Shown here piece after piece: positions 30,088-32,870 of a DNA stretch of 32,870 bases. The position numbers and the translations under genes were made by a program. Under the pieces are notes generated by a model, which saw only the letters and a program-made list of their open reading frames with translations, was not told the DNA's origin and did no database searches. This DNA comes from a virus, in IMG/VR virus record IMGVR_UViG_3300021356_000085, positions 1 through 32,870 of that record, one strand, 5' to 3'. Within the stretch, counting starts at the first letter, position 1; each line of letters begins with the position of its first letter.

Positions 30088-32538
30088 ATGCCTTTAGAAA
30101 AAATAGATTATGCTCCCGAATCGGGAGAGTGGTTTCCTCACTCGAACGATGAAAGTTACATCAGTAGAGTTAGATCAAATTATCTTTTCTATTCAAAGAA
30201 TAATGAAACTGAATTTGGTACATTCAATGTGGCGTTCACCAACACGGTAACTCTCGGAACAAGTGATACCATGGCCAATTCATGGCCTATTGAAGTAAAT
30301 GGCTCTGTGCCAACTGAGGTTCAAACTACATTTACCCCCAGTCCAATTTACACTGTATCGTACAACAGAAATCAAAATACACTGGCAATAACAATAAAAG
30401 GACAATTATTGTTAAGTACCTATGAACTGATTTTCGGGACCGGCTCAGCAGAGGCAAATGAAGCACTTCAAATCGACACAGAAATATACAATGAATATAA
30501 AACAAATCTAGAAAAAATATTAGATGATACTAACTCAGATGGAATGGTCGGAAACTTTTTTGGTTTCAACTGGGGAATTATAGAAACACCTCTTGGTACT
30601 TTCAATTGCGAAGACATAGTTACTGAAATTGTCCGTGTTGTCTCTGCAACAGAAACGGAAGCAGGTTCTGGTGGTAATTTTACTACATCTCAATCGTTTA
30701 CTGTTGTATTCGAGGTTCAGAACAATCAGGAGTTTCCCTCTGAAATGTTCTCTGGTGGTGTTAGCACATGGGGAAGTAATACGACAGACGGTGTGATCGA
30801 ATGGAACCCATCATTAACTGACGCCGTTTTGGCGGGAGACATAATTAATCTCAACGCGGTTGTTCCAGCAATAACAATCGGACAATATATTCATCTTGAT
30901 AGTGATGGATCCCTTGGAAGATATCAAGTAACGGATATACACGAAGAACAATATCTTTTTGTCAAAAGAATAGATGGTGAAGTCTTCCAAACGGGAACTC
31001 ACAATAACACCACAATTAAAAACTTAAGTCTCCAACCAAGACTACGAATCAAGTATCGTTTACCAGATTCGAGTGGAGTCGGTGGTGGTGGCGGCGGAGG
31101 TGGATCCGTTCCCAGAGCCATGTATAAATTTTATTCTCAGCAAAACGCCGATTTAAGTTACAAGCCTGCTGCTACCAATAGTTCTAGAGAAGCGAGAGAA
31201 GGTTTGGAATCCGATGAACACCAAACATTAATAGAAGTCAATGAACTATTCAATATTGGTTATTCCCGAAGCATTAATGGTATAGGACTTGGAAACCTTT
31301 CTTGGGGTGTAAACACAACAAAGGTTGATCAGTCTTCAACTGGTGGAAGAAACGCCGTCAGAGTAACACCGTGGAGAAAAGGTTATAGAGTAGCAAACCG
31401 CTTTGTACCCAAAGAGGTAACGGTTAGAAAATTTGGAGGTAGTGAGAGCAGTACACCCCCCAATCTTACTGATGCCTATCTTAAACAAGAATTTACTTTA
31501 GGAATAGCAAGAAGCACAAATACAGGCGATGCAATTAAATATCCAGAGGCGATGCTTCACTCACCAATTTTAGTTCAACATGAATCCCCATCCAGTGGCG
31601 GAGAGGGAAAGGGAAATATATTATTCACAACCGCTAAAAAAGGCTCTGTAGAAGTTTTATCGGGATTCGGAGAAATAAATGATATTATGGGCCACCCCTT
31701 CGATGTAACAGTCCCCAGAGAAGACGGTTCTGGTAATGCAACAAACGGATACATTCTCGAAGAGAGTGTTCCTAATCAGATATCGTTTACCGCAAACATG
31801 GAACACGAAGGTAACTCAACAGGAAGACTTCCAGCGTTTAACTTTACTGGAGAAGTGTCAACCAAGTATGGTGTTATTCCCGCTTACTCAGGCGAAATAA
31901 CAGCAGCAGATAATGTCGCCGCAAATCAAATGACACCTGAACATGGTTTTATTAAATTTAACTACAGCAATTCAGATTTAGGTATTACGAATCAGTTTGC
32001 AGTTTTTCTTGACATTAGTGAAACTGACGAGGTTCTTCGGTGGAACGGCTCGAACTATGATGCCGATGAAATTTGGAGAAACACTTTTAGTAGTTTACAA
32101 ATTCGTAATGTGACAACAGGTAAAGTCGTCGTGATCGGAAATGACTCGACCCCAAGTTACAAGGTTAAGAAAAGTAGCAAGACAAACTATGTTGTGGTTA
32201 TGCATACCGACATGAGTAGTATTGATACTACTTTTACTATTAGCACCGATGATGAAATCACCATAGAGTTCATCAACAAAAAGGTAATCCAAAATTACCA
32301 ATTAGACGAAGATCCATCATCACCAACAACACCATATGTACCTATTGCATACAGACCACTTGAAGATGAAGATCTAGATGATCTAGTGGTAACAGAAATC
32401 GAAAGAAATCTATCAGACTTCACAATCACTAGTGATGGACTTCTAGAAACAGGAAACATCACCATCAATTACGATGGTGATGTCCCAGATGGTACGGAAT
32501 TTAGACTCTTCATTGAAGATGAAGAGGATGAAGGCTAA
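30088..32538 (+). CDS. Large structural-type protein of unknown function (816 aa)
   Basis: It starts 1 base after the 755-aa gene stop, with TAGGA 7 bases upstream, so the two are co-translated. The N-terminal third contains a short conserved-looking segment (YISRVRSNYLFYSKNNETEF at about 24-43) and mixed beta sequence. A run of eight Gly at residues 332-339 acts as a hinge. A second part begins PRAMYKFYSQQNADLSYKPA and includes NIGYSRSINGIGLGNLSWGV and TPWRKGYRVANRFVPKEVTV. The C-terminus is very acidic (DLDDLVVTEI; ending FIEDEEDEG). There is no signal peptide, membrane span or cysteine-rich motif. I do not recognise the family. Coupling to a repeat-built virion protein suggests a second virion or fibre component. 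Confidence 0.65.
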   Translation: MPLEKIDYAPESGEWFPHSNDESYISRVRSNYLFYSKNNETEFGTFNVAFTNTVTLGTSDTMANSWPIEVNGSVPTEVQTTFTPSPIYTVSYNRNQNTLAITIKGQLLLSTYELIFGTGSAEANEALQIDTEIYNEYKTNLEKILDDTNSDGMVGNFFGFNWGIIETPLGTFNCEDIVTEIVRVVSATETEAGSGGNFTTSQSFTVVFEVQNNQEFPSEMFSGGVSTWGSNTTDGVIEWNPSLTDAVLAGDIINLNAVVPAITIGQYIHLDSDGSLGRYQVTDIHEEQYLFVKRIDGEVFQTGTHNNTTIKNLSLQPRLRIKYRLPDSSGVGGGGGGGGSVPRAMYKFYSQQNADLSYKPAATNSSREAREGLESDEHQTLIEVNELFNIGYSRSINGIGLGNLSWGVNTTKVDQSSTGGRNAVRVTPWRKGYRVANRFVPKEVTVRKFGGSESSTPPNLTDAYLKQEFTLGIARSTNTGDAIKYPEAMLHSPILVQHESPSSGGEGKGNILFTTAKKGSVEVLSGFGEINDIMGHPFDVTVPREDGSGNATNGYILEESVPNQISFTANMEHEGNSTGRLPAFNFTGEVSTKYGVIPAYSGEITAADNVAANQMTPEHGFIKFNYSNSDLGITNQFAVFLDISETDEVLRWNGSNYDADEIWRNTFSSLQIRNVTTGKVVVIGNDSTPSYKVKKSSKTNYVVVMHTDMSSIDTTFTISTDDEITIEFINKKVIQNYQLDEDPSSPTTPYVPIAYRPLEDEDLDDLVVTEIERNLSDFTITSDGLLETGNITINYDGDVPDGTEFRLFIEDEEDEG

Positions 32539-32673
32539 TCAGCCCTTGTTCCAAGGAAGCAGTCCACCAAGCCAACTAAAGAACTTGGGACCAGCAACGG
32601 CGCCAAGAGCGAAGATGACGAGAGTGTAAAAGACAGTTCCCAGAACTTCTGAGGTAGTAATGTCTTCAAACAT
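32539..32673 (-). CDS. Small single-pass membrane protein (44 aa)
   Basis: The ATG at 32673 has AAAGGAG 7 bases upstream, so I prefer it to a longer in-frame reading. The product MFEDITTSEV is followed by one hydrophobic helix (LGTVFYTLVIFALGAVAG, residues 11-28), then an amphipathic FFSWLGGLL and the end PWNKG. One short helix with a positively charged end fits a small membrane protein of the phage; holin or superinfection-exclusion roles are possible but unsupported. It overlaps the upstream gene by 8 bases, and its stop abuts the stop of the convergent 816-aa gene with no spacer. Confidence 0.7.
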   Translation of the reverse strand: MFEDITTSEVLGTVFYTLVIFALGAVAGPKFFSWLGGLLPWNKG

Positions 32674-32870
32674 TTTCTTCTCCTTTAAAAAGGTACTTTT
32701 CTCTCTTACGCCACGCAGCGTAAAGTCTTTTATATGTAGGGTGCTTTCTCGCCCTGTCATATACTTCTTTAAAGATTCTCGCGGACTCTGCCTTGTCGCA
32801 TGTCCAGTGATCATCCTCTTGTGGTTTTACATTTCCATTCTCATCGTACTTGCGACCCGCTCGATGCTTG
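32666..32870 (-). CDS. Hypothetical protein, 3' part only
   Basis: The frame enters from the right edge and ends at TGA 32668-32666, giving the last 67 residues (KHRAGRKYDENGNVKPQEDD, then a helical KEVYDRARKHPTYKRLYAAW). It is Lys/Arg-rich and has real-gene features: it spans the ribosome site of the 44-aa gene and overlaps that gene by 8 bases. The start lies outside the window, so size and family are unknown. Confidence 0.6.
   Translation of the reverse strand, partial: KHRAGRKYDENGNVKPQEDDHWTCDKAESARIFKEVYDRARKHPTYKRLYAAWRKREKYLFKGEENV

Noticed and set aside
32533-32544. Hairpin GGCT-AATC-AGCC as a terminator
   Set aside because: The stem is only 4 bp and no T run follows on either strand.
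1-32870. tRNA genes, CRISPR arrays, insertion sequences, attachment sites and host-derived metabolic genes
   Set aside because: I looked for cloverleaf-like GGTTCGA arms, regularly spaced short repeats, transposase-type genes and photosynthesis or nutrient genes and found none. The repeats present are all inside structural genes.

Overview
The window is a tightly packed piece of a T4-like contractile-tail phage (myovirus) genome. It carries most of a T4-type baseplate: recognisable homologues of gp4, gp5, gp6, gp8, gp25, gp26, gp32, gp33, gp48 and gp53, plus candidates for gp7, gp27, gp29 and gp54. A DUF4815 protein next to gp8, a gp32 with no zinc ligands, a gp5 with no lysozyme domain, and fibres built of Gly/Thr/Ser-rich beta repeats fit the marine (cyanophage/pelagiphage-type) T4-like group better than the enteric T-evens. 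That placement is inferred from family knowledge. No host-derived metabolic gene, tRNA, integrase or CRISPR array is visible, so the host cannot be named.

Layout. Positions 1-21808 (minus strand) form one long operon-like series running right to left: gp48, gp53, a gp27-like hub protein, a 39-codon mini-gene, gp5 spike, a Pro-rich fibre-like protein with a HiPIP-like Cys4 module, a small hypothetical, a PAAR tip protein, a 530-aa coiled-coil protein, gp25, gp6, a gp7-position wedge protein, an enlarged gp8, the 1666-aa DUF4815 protein, a 62-aa coiled-coil protein, and a tail-fibre gene that leaves the window at base 1. Neighbouring genes mostly overlap by 1-12 bases or lie within 25 bases, so translational coupling is likely. 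Positions 21832-26449 (plus strand) hold a divergent late operon: gp4 head completion, a conserved 253-aa protein, a gp19/gp54-type tube initiator, gp26 with a probable -1 frameshift extension, and a gp29/tape-measure candidate, ending at a strong hairpin terminator (26451-26480). Positions 26502-27720 (minus) carry gp33 (late-transcription co-activator) and gp32 (ssDNA-binding protein), each with its own sigma70-like promoter. Positions 27819-32538 (plus) encode two large virion-type proteins of unknown role, the first made of internal repeats. From 32539 to the end (minus) lie a 44-aa membrane protein and the 3' end of another small gene.

How it works together. gp53, gp6, gp25, gp8 and the gp7-like protein should form the wedges. 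gp27-like, gp5, PAAR, gp26 and the gp29 candidate should form the hub, spike and tape measure. gp48 and the gp54-like protein cap the hub and start the tube. gp4 finishes the head, and the fibre proteins decorate the baseplate and possibly the capsid. gp33 would direct host RNA polymerase to the late promoters of these operons, and gp32 serves replication.

The most interesting signals are: (1) a U UUU UUU heptamer at the end of gp26, sitting exactly in the only 10-base stretch where a -1 shift can extend it by 57 codons; (2) a gp32 mRNA leader made of two tandem hairpins whose GAGU loops can each pair with a downstream ACUC, the second capturing the Shine-Dalgarno sequence; and (3) a HiPIP-like [4Fe-4S]-type Cys4 module inside a fibre-like tail protein.
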